The notes under the pieces are model-generated. The model was not told the DNA's origin. It made no database searches and saw nothing but the letters and a program-made list of their open reading frames with translations. A stretch of 54,812 bases of DNA from Actinomycetota bacterium (lineage in GTDB: Bacteria; Actinomycetota; Thermoleophilia; Solirubrobacterales; Solirubrobacteraceae): NCBI GenBank assembly GCA_005885515.1, contig VAWK01000048.1, positions 38,534-93,345 of the forward strand, read 5' to 3'. Below, piece after piece: positions 1-8,724 of this stretch. The position numbers and the translations under genes are program-made. Within the stretch, counting starts at the first letter, position 1. The number at the start of each line of letters is the position of its first letter.

Positions 1-2
1 GG

Positions 3-125
3 GGTCTCCTTGCTCCGGCGGTGCCGGTCGAGGCCGACTGGGAACGGCAGCTGGGGCCTGAGAGGTTCGCACAACTGCGCGACCTCCCTGAGCACTTGAA
101 CGTGAGCCCGGCGCCAGCTGTCTAG
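3..125 (+). CDS. C-terminal fragment of a MarR-like regulator (partial)
   Basis: An open frame enters from the left edge and stops at TAG 123-125, giving about 40 residues. The tail contains WERQLGPERF followed by AQLRDL, which resembles the last helix of MarR-family winged-helix regulators, where a segment like LGPERxxxLRxLL is common. Only this tail is visible, so no DNA-binding domain can be checked. It converges on the end of the monooxygenase operon. It may regulate that operon, but orientation alone does not show this. The family call is tentative. Confidence 0.45.
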   Translation, partial: GLLAPAVPVEADWERQLGPERFAQLRDLPEHLNVSPAPAV

Positions 126-248
126 CGGATGCTCACAGCTCCAGGAATCAACCGGACTCGACATCGCCCCGAGCAGCGGGCGCAGCCGCTAGCCCCCGCG
201 CGGTCGCCGCCGAGCGTCGCGGCCAGCGCCAGGACCGTCCTCGTATCC

Positions 249-563
249 TCAGCGCGACAGGTGCTCCATCGCCTCGAGCGGGTCCGAGAACAGCATCAGC
301 GCATCGTCGGTCGCTACCAGGCGGCCGTAGTGGGTCGACATCTCATGCTGGATCGCGTAGCCGTCCACCTCGAAGCCGAGCTCCTCGCTGACGTCGTCGA
401 AGTCGATCACGAGGCGATCCCTTGCCTTGATCTCCCAGAAGGAGGGCTGCTCGATCACCTCCACATCCTCCCGCCGGCCGAGCACGCGCGCCACGCTGTC
501 GCCCTCGGCGCTCTTAGCCATCACGATGCCGACCCAGTCGTAGGTGCCCTGCTCGGCGCTCAT
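249..563 (-). CDS. prmD: Monooxygenase coupling (effector) protein, MmoB/DmpM family
   Basis: A 104-residue protein, typical in size for the MmoB/DmpM regulatory component of soluble di-iron monooxygenases. This cofactor-free subunit docks on the hydroxylase and tunes electron transfer and substrate gating. Recognisable stretches are WVGIVMAKSAEG near residue 10 and the DRLVIDFDDVSEELG segment near 50. The ATG at 561-563 overlaps the TGA of the small hydroxylase subunit (ATGA), so translation is probably coupled. It is the last gene of the four-gene operon, as in prmABCD of propane-oxidising actinobacteria. Confidence 0.88.
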   Translation of the reverse strand: MSAEQGTYDWVGIVMAKSAEGDSVARVLGRREDVEVIEQPSFWEIKARDRLVIDFDDVSEELGFEVDGYAIQHEMSTHYGRLVATDDALMLFSDPLEAMEHLSR

Positions 564-1624
564 TGCGCCACCATCGCCAGCTCCCGCAGCTCCGCCGCGT
601 CGAAGAGCTTCGCTCGGTCGATCTCGACGTTCGCGCGCGCGGCGGCGAAGCCGCCCGCGCCCTTCGGCAGCTCGGCGAAGACCGGCTCGAGCGCGTCCGT
701 CGCGGCGCGGGCCTGCGGCAGCCAGTCGGCGATCCAGCCCGCCAGCACCTCGCGGTTGGCGGCGCCGTGCTCCACGTCCGCGAGCACGAAGCGCACGATC
801 TCCGCGCTCCAGTCGTGGATCCACGCCCACTCCAGCTGCGCGACGTGACCGACCGCGGACGTGAGCGCGTCTCCACCCCACTTCGGCGCGCGCATCAACA
901 GCTCGCGCCTAAGCAGGACCCCGACGAGCGGCTCGAAGCAGAGGTTGGCGGCCACGATGCGCTCGCCCCAGTCAGGTGTCGCGCGCAGCCGCTCGAGGTA
1001 GCGCCGCGCCGGCTGCCAGTGCGCGTCGCGGAGAAAGCTCTCTCGCGCGCGCTCCACGGGGAATTCACCGAAGTGCGACTCGAGGTCGAGCCCGTAGAGC
1101 ACGATCGCCTGCGAGTGGCGCTGCTTCATCGCCGCGTCGAGCACCACGCAGTGGGCGACAGAGTCGGACAGGCAGTCGCGTCCGGCGCTCGCGAGCGCGA
1201 GCCAGAGGCCATGCTCGACGAATGCCGGCGTCTGCAGGTGCACGCGCAGGAAGCCGACCCACTCGGGCGTGAAGTCCTCGAGGATCCGCTCGCGGCGCGC
1301 TCCGCTGACCGCTCCCTCGACGAGCTGCTCATGTGCCGTGCCCTGCTGGTAGTAGTTGCGCTCCCAGAGCTCGCCGGGGTCGCGGAAGGCATACCAGTCG
1401 CTCGAGCGAAGCCGGGTCGACTCGGGCCACCAGAGCCCGCGACCGTCCTCGAAGTGGACCGGCCAGTCGCGGTCGATGTGCCGGTGGACCGACGGCTGGC
1501 TGTCGATCGTGACGTCCTCGTAGAGCGTTGCGCGCCGCCGCTTGGGCGTGTACCAGTCAAAAGTTCGCTCGGGGTCCTCGCCGCGCGGTCGCTCGCGCTG
1601 GGGACGCCCGGCCGGGTCTGTCAT
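560..1624 (-). CDS. prmC: Propane-monooxygenase-type hydroxylase small (beta) subunit
   Basis: A 354-residue beta subunit of a soluble di-iron monooxygenase hydroxylase. It builds the hydroxylase core with the alpha subunit but binds no iron itself. Typical features are the N-terminal FDWYTPKRRRATLYEDVTID segment and the later WPVHFEDGRGLWWPESTRLRS region. The start at 1624 (MTDPAG) is chosen because its ATG overlaps the TGA of the reductase gene (ATGA). An in-frame upstream extension would lie wholly inside the reductase gene. It sits third in the operon. Confidence 0.9.
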   Translation of the reverse strand: MTDPAGRPQRERPRGEDPERTFDWYTPKRRRATLYEDVTIDSQPSVHRHIDRDWPVHFEDGRGLWWPESTRLRSSDWYAFRDPGELWERNYYQQGTAHEQLVEGAVSGARRERILEDFTPEWVGFLRVHLQTPAFVEHGLWLALASAGRDCLSDSVAHCVVLDAAMKQRHSQAIVLYGLDLESHFGEFPVERARESFLRDAHWQPARRYLERLRATPDWGERIVAANLCFEPLVGVLLRRELLMRAPKWGGDALTSAVGHVAQLEWAWIHDWSAEIVRFVLADVEHGAANREVLAGWIADWLPQARAATDALEPVFAELPKGAGGFAAARANVEIDRAKLFDAAELRELAMVAQ

Positions 1625-2685
1625 GTCGTCTCGCTCCTCTCGGCCGCGTCCGCGGCGATCGTGAACTTGTCGTGGAAGATCCGCTTGTCGTCGACTCCGT
1701 GGCCCGTGAGCAGCTCGCTCGCCGCGTCGATCATCGCCGGCGGCCCGCACATGTACGCCTCCAGGTCTTCCATCTCACCGCTCGCGAGGTACTCGCCCAC
1801 GAGCTCGTGCACGAATCCGAGCGCGTGCGGTCGCTCCCCGTCCCCGTCGTCGCCCGGAGCGGCGTCGGACAGCACTGGCGTAAAGCGGAAATCCCCGATC
1901 TCCGAGCCGAGCGCGGCGATCTCCTCGAGGTGGAACAGGTCGTGCCGGGTGCGCGCGCCGTAGAAGAAGCGCACCATACGCTCGGTGCGCTCGTCCGCGA
2001 GCTGTCGCAGCAGCGAGAGAATCGGTGCCATGCCCGATCCGCCGGCCACCATCAGCACGGGGCGCCGCGAGCGGCGCAGGTGGAACGCCCCGTAGGGGCC
2101 CGTGAAGCGCAGCTGCTCGCCCGGGCCGAGGGAGCCCTCGAGCAGCCCCGAGAAGCGGCCGCCCGGATAGCACTTCACCATCAGCTCGATCCGCCCGCCG
2201 CCCGGCAGGTTGGCCATCGAGAAGGAGCGCCGCGCGCCATCGCAATCGGGCACCCACAGATCCACATACTGGCCCGGAAGGAACGAGAAGTCCAGCGGCT
2301 CCTCCACCCGCAGCTCCAGCAGCCGGATGTCGTCGGTCAGCCGCTCCAGCGCCTCGAGCCGCGCACGGCCGTCGCGGATCGGGTTCTCGAGCCGGTAGCT
2401 GTCGGGGTCGAAGTGGAGCAGCTCGACGACGAGATCCTCGTAGGGCAGCGCCCGGCAGAGCAGCGTGTAGCCACTTGCCTCCTCGGACTCCGACAGCGCG
2501 AAGGTCGAGTAGGGGAGAAGGTCCACCTCGCCCTCCAGCAGGTAGCACTTGCACGCCGAGCACTGGCCCTCGCGACAGCCGTACGCCAGGTTGTAGCCCT
2601 GGCGGAATGCCGCCTCGAGGACCGTCTCCTCGTCCCCGCAGTCGATCTCCTCGCCGATCGGTTCAAACAGGACGCGCGCGCTCAT
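1621..2685 (-). CDS. prmB: Monooxygenase NADH reductase with [2Fe-2S] and FAD domains
   Basis: A 354-residue reductase that passes electrons from NADH through FAD and a plant-type [2Fe-2S] centre to the di-iron hydroxylase. The N-terminal ferredoxin domain has the cluster ligands C37, C42, C45 and C77. The flavin domain shows RRSFSMAN at 152-159, and the nucleotide domain has GGSGMAP around 215-221. Near the C-terminus is the YMCGPPAMID signature. It lies 27 bases after the alpha subunit and overlaps the beta subunit start. The gene order alpha, reductase, beta, coupling protein is that of prmABCD. Confidence 0.93.
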   Translation of the reverse strand: MSARVLFEPIGEEIDCGDEETVLEAAFRQGYNLAYGCREGQCSACKCYLLEGEVDLLPYSTFALSESEEASGYTLLCRALPYEDLVVELLHFDPDSYRLENPIRDGRARLEALERLTDDIRLLELRVEEPLDFSFLPGQYVDLWVPDCDGARRSFSMANLPGGGRIELMVKCYPGGRFSGLLEGSLGPGEQLRFTGPYGAFHLRRSRRPVLMVAGGSGMAPILSLLRQLADERTERMVRFFYGARTRHDLFHLEEIAALGSEIGDFRFTPVLSDAAPGDDGDGERPHALGFVHELVGEYLASGEMEDLEAYMCGPPAMIDAASELLTGHGVDDKRIFHDKFTIAADAAERSETT

Positions 2686-2712
2686 CGCACCGCCCCCGGC
2701 TCGACCTGCCGG

Positions 2713-4326
2713 CTAGGCCTTGACCGGGGCGGCAGCGACCGCGCCGTTGCCCTGCGTGCGCGCCGGATCGTAGGAGGAGCCGTTGGGGAGGCCCATCGCC
2801 TCGGCGAAGGCGATGTTCGGGCTCACGACCTCGAAGTCGAGCGAACGCAGGTCGTCGAGCGTCCACATCCCATCGTCGTCGAGGTGCGGCTGGGCGACGA
2901 GTGTCTTGCCGTCGGACCGCACGAAGCCTAGGTCGCGCACCACCTCCGACAGCTCCCAGCCGTGATAGCGATCGAAGAAGTTGCGGTCACCCACGTAGCG
3001 GCCGGGGTTCGACTCGTCGAGCCACATGCACTCCTTGGAGCAGTAGAAGCGAGTGCGGCCGTCGACCGCACGGTGGCACATGTCGTCCGGGAAGACACAG
3101 CTCACGAGGCAGGTCCAGCAGGACGGCACCCCCTGCTCGGCGACCTGCTTGAGGAACGACCCGTACCCCGCGGGGTCCTTGCTGAACCGACGCATCCCCT
3201 CCCAGAACTCGCCGTACTCCGCATACCAGCCCGGGTACTTCGCCTCGAACCACTCGAAGTCGCGCTCGTCGAGGGGGTCGTTGCGCCAGAAGTTCAGCAT
3301 CCAGAAGGCGGCGCCACCCATCAGGATCTTGTGCACCATGCCGCCCGCGATGCGCTCACGTGCGCGCTCGAACATGTCCGCGGGCAGGTTCAGCCCAAGC
3401 CTGCCGAGCTTCAGCACATAGGAGCGGTACCAGTCATCACGGACCCAACGGTCCCACTTGTCGAGGTAGCTCTCGGGATCCGAGCGGTCCTTCGAGGTGT
3501 ACTCCATGATGCCGCTGCCGAAGCTGTCGAGGTAGGCGTGGTTGATCCACCAGGCCTGCAGCAGGTCCCGCTCGATGAGCGGAATGTTCGACTCGTCTTG
3601 GAGCACCGTGAGCAGCGTCGCGTACCCGTTGGAGATATGACGCGCCTCGTCCGACTGGACGGACAGGAATGTGGTGGGGAGCGTGAAGTCGCCGTTGCGC
3701 GCCGCCACGTCGGGCAGCGCCACGAACGCGAGGTTCGTGAACGCCGTCTCGGCGACCACCTGCAGCGTGAACGCGCACTGAATCGGGTCGCCCACGATGA
3801 AATGCGAGAGCATGTTGAACGCCTGACGCGTTCCCGGGCTACGAGACAGCATCTTCGGCCCCAGATGCCAGCCGCAGGGATCGGGCGTGTGCTTCGCGTA
3901 CCAGCGAGCGAGCGCCATCTGCAGGCCGGTGTGGCGCACCTCGTCAACGAACTGCACGTGGTAGCCGTTGCGCAGCTCGTCGTTCGGAACGGCGTCGATC
4001 AGCATCGACATGCAACGCCCGGCGCTGACCTCGGCATAGGCGGTCGCGATGATGAACGGCTTGACTATCTCGAGCCAGCGCCGCTCTGCCTTATGCGGCA
4101 TGTCGGCGCGGACCGCAGCGTCGTGGCCGCCGTACACGCGCTCGTCCTTCTCGAGCTCCATCGGCAGGTACTCCCGCATGATGTGCTTCATCGGGTCCTT
4201 CGCGTTGGTCGGGAACGTGTAGCGGGTCGGATACTTGACGGCCGGCTGGTGGTAGTCGGGCTCCCAGCCGAGCTGCGCGATCCGCTCGTGCGTCTGGCTG
4301 ATGCTGCGCCGGCGAGTCGAGGTCAT
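2713..4326 (-). CDS. prmA: Propane-monooxygenase-type hydroxylase large (alpha) subunit, di-iron
   Basis: A 537-residue catalytic subunit holding the carboxylate-bridged di-iron centre that inserts one O2 oxygen into an alkane, phenol or ketone. Expected ligands are visible: E99 (AYAEVSAGR), E129/H132 (DEVRH), E193 (VAETAF) and E227/H230 (DEARH). The C-terminal third has a Cys-rich stretch (SCWTCLVSC, then FYCSKEC) found in group 5/6 enzymes. The start at 4326 follows a strong GGGAGG ribosome site. The closest named relatives in my knowledge are prmA (propane) and mimA (acetone/phenol). The sequence alone does not fix the substrate. Confidence 0.92.
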   Translation of the reverse strand: MTSTRRRSISQTHERIAQLGWEPDYHQPAVKYPTRYTFPTNAKDPMKHIMREYLPMELEKDERVYGGHDAAVRADMPHKAERRWLEIVKPFIIATAYAEVSAGRCMSMLIDAVPNDELRNGYHVQFVDEVRHTGLQMALARWYAKHTPDPCGWHLGPKMLSRSPGTRQAFNMLSHFIVGDPIQCAFTLQVVAETAFTNLAFVALPDVAARNGDFTLPTTFLSVQSDEARHISNGYATLLTVLQDESNIPLIERDLLQAWWINHAYLDSFGSGIMEYTSKDRSDPESYLDKWDRWVRDDWYRSYVLKLGRLGLNLPADMFERARERIAGGMVHKILMGGAAFWMLNFWRNDPLDERDFEWFEAKYPGWYAEYGEFWEGMRRFSKDPAGYGSFLKQVAEQGVPSCWTCLVSCVFPDDMCHRAVDGRTRFYCSKECMWLDESNPGRYVGDRNFFDRYHGWELSEVVRDLGFVRSDGKTLVAQPHLDDDGMWTLDDLRSLDFEVVSPNIAFAEAMGLPNGSSYDPARTQGNGAVAAAPVKA

Positions 4327-4629
4327 GTCCCCTCCCAGTTCGCGTGCCGATCGCATCGGGCCTCTGAACCGGTCTTGCCGTCCACCAACCGCCCCCGCGA
4401 CCACGTGCGCTTCCGCGCGATCATACGCCTGTGTGGCGGGGAGTACAACGATCTCAGGTCAGCCAGGGCACGCTATCGCGAGACGGGACCCGCCCGGCTG
4501 GGTGCCGGTCACGTGATGGTTGCTCGGTCGCCCCATCGAGGCGGATCTTGCGCGTGCTGGTCCGCGGCGCCCTCACGTGCGACATGCGCTTCGTTAGGCG
4601 TTCGCGAGCGTGACCGGAGACGCCCCTGT
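4327..4629. other. Intergenic region upstream of the monooxygenase operon
   Basis: About 300 bases between vapC and prmA. Apart from the promoter-like pair at 4420-4448 and the ribosome site just before prmA, I see no gene, repeat or RNA structure here. Confidence 0.6.
4420..4448 (-). promoter_or_regulatory. Putative sigma-70-type promoter of the monooxygenase operon
   Basis: Read on the minus strand, a TTGTAC box (4443-4448), a 17-base spacer and a TATGAT box (4420-4425) lie about 90 bases upstream of the prmA ATG. The -10 box matches TATAAT at 5 of 6 positions. The spacing is ideal and the site falls in the only gap long enough to hold a promoter here. I did not see a convincing GG-N10-GC (sigma-54) element, which drives some related operons. 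Confidence 0.5.
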
Positions 4630-5019
4630 CTACGGAATCGCGACCTGCGAGTGAAGCCCGCGCCAGCGCCGATCGAATGTCCACACGAGGTCGGCGTCGA
4701 TCGATTCTGCGACGACGAGCGTGATCGCATCGGGCACACTCAGTGCGCGGTGATGGGCCTTCACAACAGCCGCCGCGTCGGCGACGCCCGCTCCGACCGG
4801 GATCGTCTCGCAGCCGTCCAAGAAGTCCCGCGCCGCCGCAAGTGCCTCGCCACCTGAGCGGGCAGGTCCGACCAGGACCTCGGCCCTCGTCGTCGCAGCT
4901 ACGACCAGCTCGTCGTCACGGGCGCCCGCCAGGGCGCTGGACGCGCTCCGGTGATGGTCGTCATCCGACGCCAGCGCCGCGATCGCGACGCTCGCGTCAA
5001 GAACGATCAGCCGCGCCAC
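4630..5019 (-). CDS. vapC: PIN-domain ribonuclease toxin, VapC family
   Basis: A 129-residue PIN-domain protein, the likely RNase toxin of a type II toxin-antitoxin pair. The Mg-binding acidic residues are in place: D8 (LIVLDAS), E47 (RAEVL), D97 (PDAIT) and D116 (WTFD). The start is taken at GTG 5017-5019, which overlaps the 3' end of the antitoxin gene by 13 bases, a usual arrangement that favours antitoxin synthesis. No ATG lies nearby. The acidic core looks complete, so the toxin is probably active unless held by its antitoxin. Confidence 0.85.
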   Translation of the reverse strand: MARLIVLDASVAIAALASDDDHHRSASSALAGARDDELVVAATTRAEVLVGPARSGGEALAAARDFLDGCETIPVGAGVADAAAVVKAHHRALSVPDAITLVVAESIDADLVWTFDRRWRGLHSQVAIP

Positions 5020-5267
5020 TCGGTTCGCAGCTCGTCGAGGTAGCCGCCCGGGTAGACCGAGGCGTCGAGCTTCCCCATCGCCGCGAGCAGTCGGGCACGT
5101 CGGCGCGCTCGCTCGGTCTGGTCGGGCGGCGCACCGAGCAACTCGTGGCGAACTGCGGCACGGATCAGCTCCGCCTCGCTCGTGCCGCGCTCCTTGGCTG
5201 CCTGCTTGAGCTCCTGACGCAGGTCCTCCGGGAGATAGATGGTCGTCTTGACCACGACCGCGATCAT
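5007..5267 (-). CDS. vapB: Ribbon-helix-helix antitoxin, VapB-like
   Basis: An 86-residue antitoxin partner of VapC. The N-terminus (VVVKTTIYLPEDLRQELKQ) is a typical ribbon-helix-helix DNA-binding fold, followed by ERGTSEAELIRAAV. The C-terminal arm (YPGGYLDELRTEWRG) is the part expected to occupy the toxin active site. I chose the ATG at 5265-5267. In-frame ATGs at 5288 and 5276 are possible but lie in or beyond the palindromic operator. No Shine-Dalgarno precedes the chosen start, so a leaderless transcript is plausible. Confidence 0.82.
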   Translation of the reverse strand: MIAVVVKTTIYLPEDLRQELKQAAKERGTSEAELIRAAVRHELLGAPPDQTERARRRARLLAAMGKLDASVYPGGYLDELRTEWRG

Positions 5268-5268
5268 A

Positions 5269-5285
5269 CCATACATAATGTATGG
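5269..5285. promoter_or_regulatory. Palindromic operator of the vapBC pair
   Basis: A perfect inverted repeat, CCATACAT-A-ATGTATGG, ends two bases before the chosen vapB start. It is conspicuously AT-rich in this GC-rich window. Ribbon-helix-helix antitoxins autoregulate through such palindromes, so this is the likely VapB/VapBC binding site, probably overlapping the -10 region. Confidence 0.7.
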
Positions 5286-5424
5286 CATCGCACGGCACTC
5301 CGATCCGGACGCGTCGCTGGGATGAGGTCAGTCACGCCCGCCACTCGCCCTGCGCTGCCCGGCTCGATCGGCGGCCGTCGTAGGAGGTCCGTTGCGTCGG
5401 CGGACGCCCCATCAGAATTGACCG

Positions 5425-5868
5425 ATGTCCATCGCCGAGATTCAGCGCATCGCCGCCGCGGACACCTACTACCTCCGTGCCCGGGTACTCCGGGATGGAG
5501 ACTCTGCCGCGGTGCGCGTACCTGATGATGACCTGCCCGGGGCGTGGCATCTCGGGGCCCGACACTCAGGCGCGCTCGTGGGTGTCGCCAGTTTCTACCC
5601 ACGCTCATGCCCGTTGGCAACCGACGTTGCCGCCACGCAACTCCGCTTCATGGCGGTGGACCCGGCAATGCGGGGCCGCGGCATCGGACGCCAGCTCCTT
5701 GACCGCGCCCTCCGCGAACTCCGCAAGGAGAAGACAGGAATACTCTGGGCCAACGGGCGGGACACCGCGCTCGATTTCTACACCCGCCTGGGATTCACCG
5801 TGGTAGGCGATGGGTTCAATCACGAGCCGGGGCTCCCCCATCACCTCATCATCCTCGGCTTGAGCTGA
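5425..5868 (+). CDS. GNAT-family N-acetyltransferase
   Basis: A 147-residue single-domain GNAT protein that should transfer an acetyl group from acetyl-CoA to an amine. The acetyl-CoA pyrophosphate loop is clear: RFMAVDPAMRGRGIGRQLLDRAL, with RGRGIG as the Q/RxxGxG/A motif. It is followed by the beta-bulge segment ALDFYTRLGFTVVGDGF. The C-terminus GLPHHLIILGLS closes the fold. The gene is isolated, with no operon partner, so the substrate cannot be inferred. The ATG at 5425 gives the full domain length. Confidence 0.85.
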   Translation: MSIAEIQRIAAADTYYLRARVLRDGDSAAVRVPDDDLPGAWHLGARHSGALVGVASFYPRSCPLATDVAATQLRFMAVDPAMRGRGIGRQLLDRALRELRKEKTGILWANGRDTALDFYTRLGFTVVGDGFNHEPGLPHHLIILGLS

Positions 5869-6103
5869 CCACGCAGCTCGCTCCACACCCGCTCGACGTG
5901 TCATGGCACCTGCGCCAGCAGATGATTAACGATGGCTCACCACGTCCAGTTGCCGGGGCGTGCTGGGCCATTGCCCGGGATAGGGGCGTCGCAGAAGGCT
6001 CGCGTTGCCGTTCGAGTTTCCCATGATCGGGACGTGCGCCCGTCCGACAGCGAGCGCTGAGGCCCGCCTCACGACGGGCGAGGACGATGCGTTAAGTTGA
6101 GAC

Positions 6104-7066
6104 ATGGTCAGGTCCACAGCCGCCGACCGCGCCGCCCCCAGCCCGCACGCACCCTGGCTCGGCGCCTATCTGCTGCTGAGCACGATCTGGGGAACGAGCT
6201 TCCTCTTCATTAAGGTCGCCGATCGGCAGCTCTCGCCGCTCCAGGTGGTGCTCGCGCGAATGGCCCTCGGTACGGCGACGGTGCTCGTCGTGCTGCTCAT
6301 ACGGCGCGAGCGGCTCCCATCAGAAGGGCGCACGTGGGGGCATCTCGCGTTCCTCGCGCTCGTGTCCAACGCGTTGCCGTTCTCGCTCATCGCCTACGGT
6401 GAGACGCACATCTCCTCGGTCCTCGCCGGCCTGTGGAACGCGACCACTCCTCTGTTCACGCTTCTGATCGCGCTCGGTGTGCTGCCCGAGGAGCGACCCA
6501 CGCGGCAGCGCGTCGGCGGTCTCGTGCTCGGCTTCGTCGGCGTCGCGGTCGTCCTCGGGCCGTGGTCTGGGCTCGGCGGCCCGTCGCTCGAGGGCAGCAT
6601 CGCGGTCGCGGGCGCATCGGCTTGTTACGGGCTCAGCTTCACCTACTTGCGCCGCTACATCACCGCTCGGCCAGACACCGGCGTCTCGCTGGTATCGGGG
6701 CAGCTGCTGTGCGGCACCGCGATGATGACTGCCGCGACACTCCTTTTCACTTCGGCGCCTCCGCACCTCGGCGCGGAATCGGTGCTCAGCGTCGCTGCGC
6801 TTGGCGCGCTCGGCACCGGCCTTGCGTACGTGCTCAACTACGCCGTAGTTCACCGTGCTGGCGCGACGATCGCCTCGACCGTCACCTATCTGATCCCGTT
6901 GTTTGCAACTGCCTGCGGCGTTGTGGTACTAAACGAGGGAATCGCATGGAACGAGCCCGCTGGCGCGTTCGTGGTGCTGACCGGCGTCGCTCTATCTCAA
7001 GGTAGGTTGACCCGGGGCACGCAGAACGTCACTGCGTTGCGTCCGCGCCGTGCCGAGGCGATTTGA
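6104..7066 (+). CDS. EamA/DMT-family transporter
   Basis: A 320-residue integral membrane protein of the drug/metabolite transporter superfamily, with about ten hydrophobic segments arranged as two EamA repeats. The first repeat begins at LGAYLLLSTIWGTSFLFIKVADR and contains the characteristic WG-TSF-IK pattern. The second begins near GSIAVAGASACYGLSFTYLRR. Members export amino acids, metabolites or drugs, and nothing here identifies the substrate. The gene stands alone between acetyltransferase genes. Confidence 0.88.
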   Translation: MVRSTAADRAAPSPHAPWLGAYLLLSTIWGTSFLFIKVADRQLSPLQVVLARMALGTATVLVVLLIRRERLPSEGRTWGHLAFLALVSNALPFSLIAYGETHISSVLAGLWNATTPLFTLLIALGVLPEERPTRQRVGGLVLGFVGVAVVLGPWSGLGGPSLEGSIAVAGASACYGLSFTYLRRYITARPDTGVSLVSGQLLCGTAMMTAATLLFTSAPPHLGAESVLSVAALGALGTGLAYVLNYAVVHRAGATIASTVTYLIPLFATACGVVVLNEGIAWNEPAGAFVVLTGVALSQGRLTRGTQNVTALRPRRAEAI

Positions 7067-7317
7067 GGACCGCCAGGGCGTAGAAGTGCCAACGCAGAGC
7101 GTCGATCGCAGCTGCGTCGGCGCGCCTGATCCAAGCGGCTCCCGCCTTCCGCCAAGCCGTCAGAGGAGACCGTGAGGTCGCGTCCGCGCTCGAGGCATCG
7201 GCCGGTCGCGCCGAGAAACGCCTGCCCAGGCTTGCGCGTCGAGCAGCCAGAAGCGATGCGAGGGATCCCTCATAGACTGAGCCTCCCATTCGAGGTACGA
7301 CGAGCGAGGAGGCAAGA

Positions 7318-8211
7318 ATGAGCCAGGCCGAGACCACAGCGGGGGCGTCGGAGATCACGCTGCGGGAGCCCGGGGACGACGACGTGCAGGAGTGCGCGCG
7401 CATCTGCTACCAGGCGTTTGGGCAGATCGACGACCATCACCGCTTCCCGCGCGACTTCCCAACTGTCGAGTTCGCCGCAATGGTGATCGGCGGCTGGGTC
7501 CAGCACCCGAGCGTGTGGGGCGTGCTCGCTGAGCGTGACGGGAAGATCTTAGGCTCGAATTATCTCGACCAGCGCGGGCCGATCGCCGGCGTTGGCCCGA
7601 TCTCGGTCGATCCAGAGGCCCAGAACTCAGGCGTCGGGCGGCGCCTGATGGATGCGGTGATCGAGCGCGGCAAGGACGCACCTGGCGGCGTTCGCCTCCT
7701 ACAGGACAGCTTCCACATGCGCTCGCTCTGCCTCTACCAGTCGCTCGGGTTCAACGTCACCGAGCCAGTGGTGATCATGAGCGGCAAGCCGCGCGGCGTA
7801 CCGGTCGACGGCGTCGAGGTCCGGAGTCTCGAGGTGGGCGACATCGACGCCTGCGAGGCACTCTGCAAGCAGGTGCACGGCTGGGAGCGAACCGGCGAGC
7901 TGCGCGATGCGATGCAGGCCTTCGCGCCGTTCGTGGTGGTGCGGGATGGAGGGGTGGCCGGGTACCTGACCACGGCGACGATGTGGCCGATGGCGCACGG
8001 CGTCGCTGCGACCGAGGCGGACATGGAGGCGCTCCTGCTCGGAGTCGCGGCGCAGTCCGAGGAGCCTCTTTCGTTCCTCGCGCCGATCCGCTGGGAGCTC
8101 TACCGCTGGGCCCTGCGCGAGGGCTTGCGCGCGGTGAAGCCGATGAACATCATGGCGCGCGGCCCCTACCAGGAACCTCGCGGCGCCTGGTTCTCGAACG
8201 TCCTGTACTGA
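7318..8211 (+). CDS. Two-domain GNAT-family acetyltransferase
   Basis: A 297-residue protein. The N-terminal GNAT domain carries the acetyl-CoA loop in VGPISVDPEAQNSGVGRRLMDAV (around residues 92-115) and the LYQSLGFNVTEPVV beta-bulge. The second half (from about 160) repeats a degenerate GNAT fold with no clear cofactor loop, a layout seen in tandem-GNAT proteins. A strong GAGGAGG ribosome site precedes the ATG. The substrate is unknown. The first domain is probably the catalytic one. Confidence 0.82.
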   Translation: MSQAETTAGASEITLREPGDDDVQECARICYQAFGQIDDHHRFPRDFPTVEFAAMVIGGWVQHPSVWGVLAERDGKILGSNYLDQRGPIAGVGPISVDPEAQNSGVGRRLMDAVIERGKDAPGGVRLLQDSFHMRSLCLYQSLGFNVTEPVVIMSGKPRGVPVDGVEVRSLEVGDIDACEALCKQVHGWERTGELRDAMQAFAPFVVVRDGGVAGYLTTATMWPMAHGVAATEADMEALLLGVAAQSEEPLSFLAPIRWELYRWALREGLRAVKPMNIMARGPYQEPRGAWFSNVLY

Positions 8212-8724
8212 GATCGAGCTGCCGGCGTGGAATTAGTGGGACCGCCGCCGGGCAGTGCGGGCTGAGTCAGCGGCGTTCCTCCTCTGCCGCCTGGCGCGAC
8301 GTACCGCGGGAGTCTCGCCCACGCCGCCGAATCCGCTGTCGCAAAGCGCGCAACCCAGCACTGGCCGCTGCGCCGGCCTCGCTAATCCATCGGTGGGAAG
8401 GCGGCACTCCCGCGCCACACTGCCCCTCTGTCGCCGACCCGGAAGTCGCTGGCGACGTCCACCTCGCTCTTGCGCTGGACGAGCTGCAGTCCTACCAGCG
8501 TGGGGCTCGCCGCTCGCTCACGCCGGGCGAAGCAGGCGCGATGGAGCGGTCGGCGCCGCGACCTCCCTGTCGTCCCGAGCAAGCGTCCACTGAACGTGAT
8601 CCGAGACGCCCGCTCGCGCCGGAGGGCGACCGCCTACCTGTCGGCTCCCGCATCGGGCGGGTGTGCAATGGGCCGGCGCGGGAGCATCGACGTAGCCTTC
8701 GGGTTCGATGCCTCCGCAAACCCA
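8212..8724. other. Gene-poor stretch
   Basis: About 500 bases with no frame that looks translated: candidate frames are Arg/Ser/Pro-rich, lack ribosome sites and match no family I know. It could be decayed coding sequence or a long 3' region. I see no repeat or RNA gene. Confidence 0.5.

Noticed and set aside
7029-7403. Minus-strand open frame between the EamA and GNAT genes
   Set aside because: It overlaps the ends of two well-supported genes, has no ribosome site, and matches no family I know.
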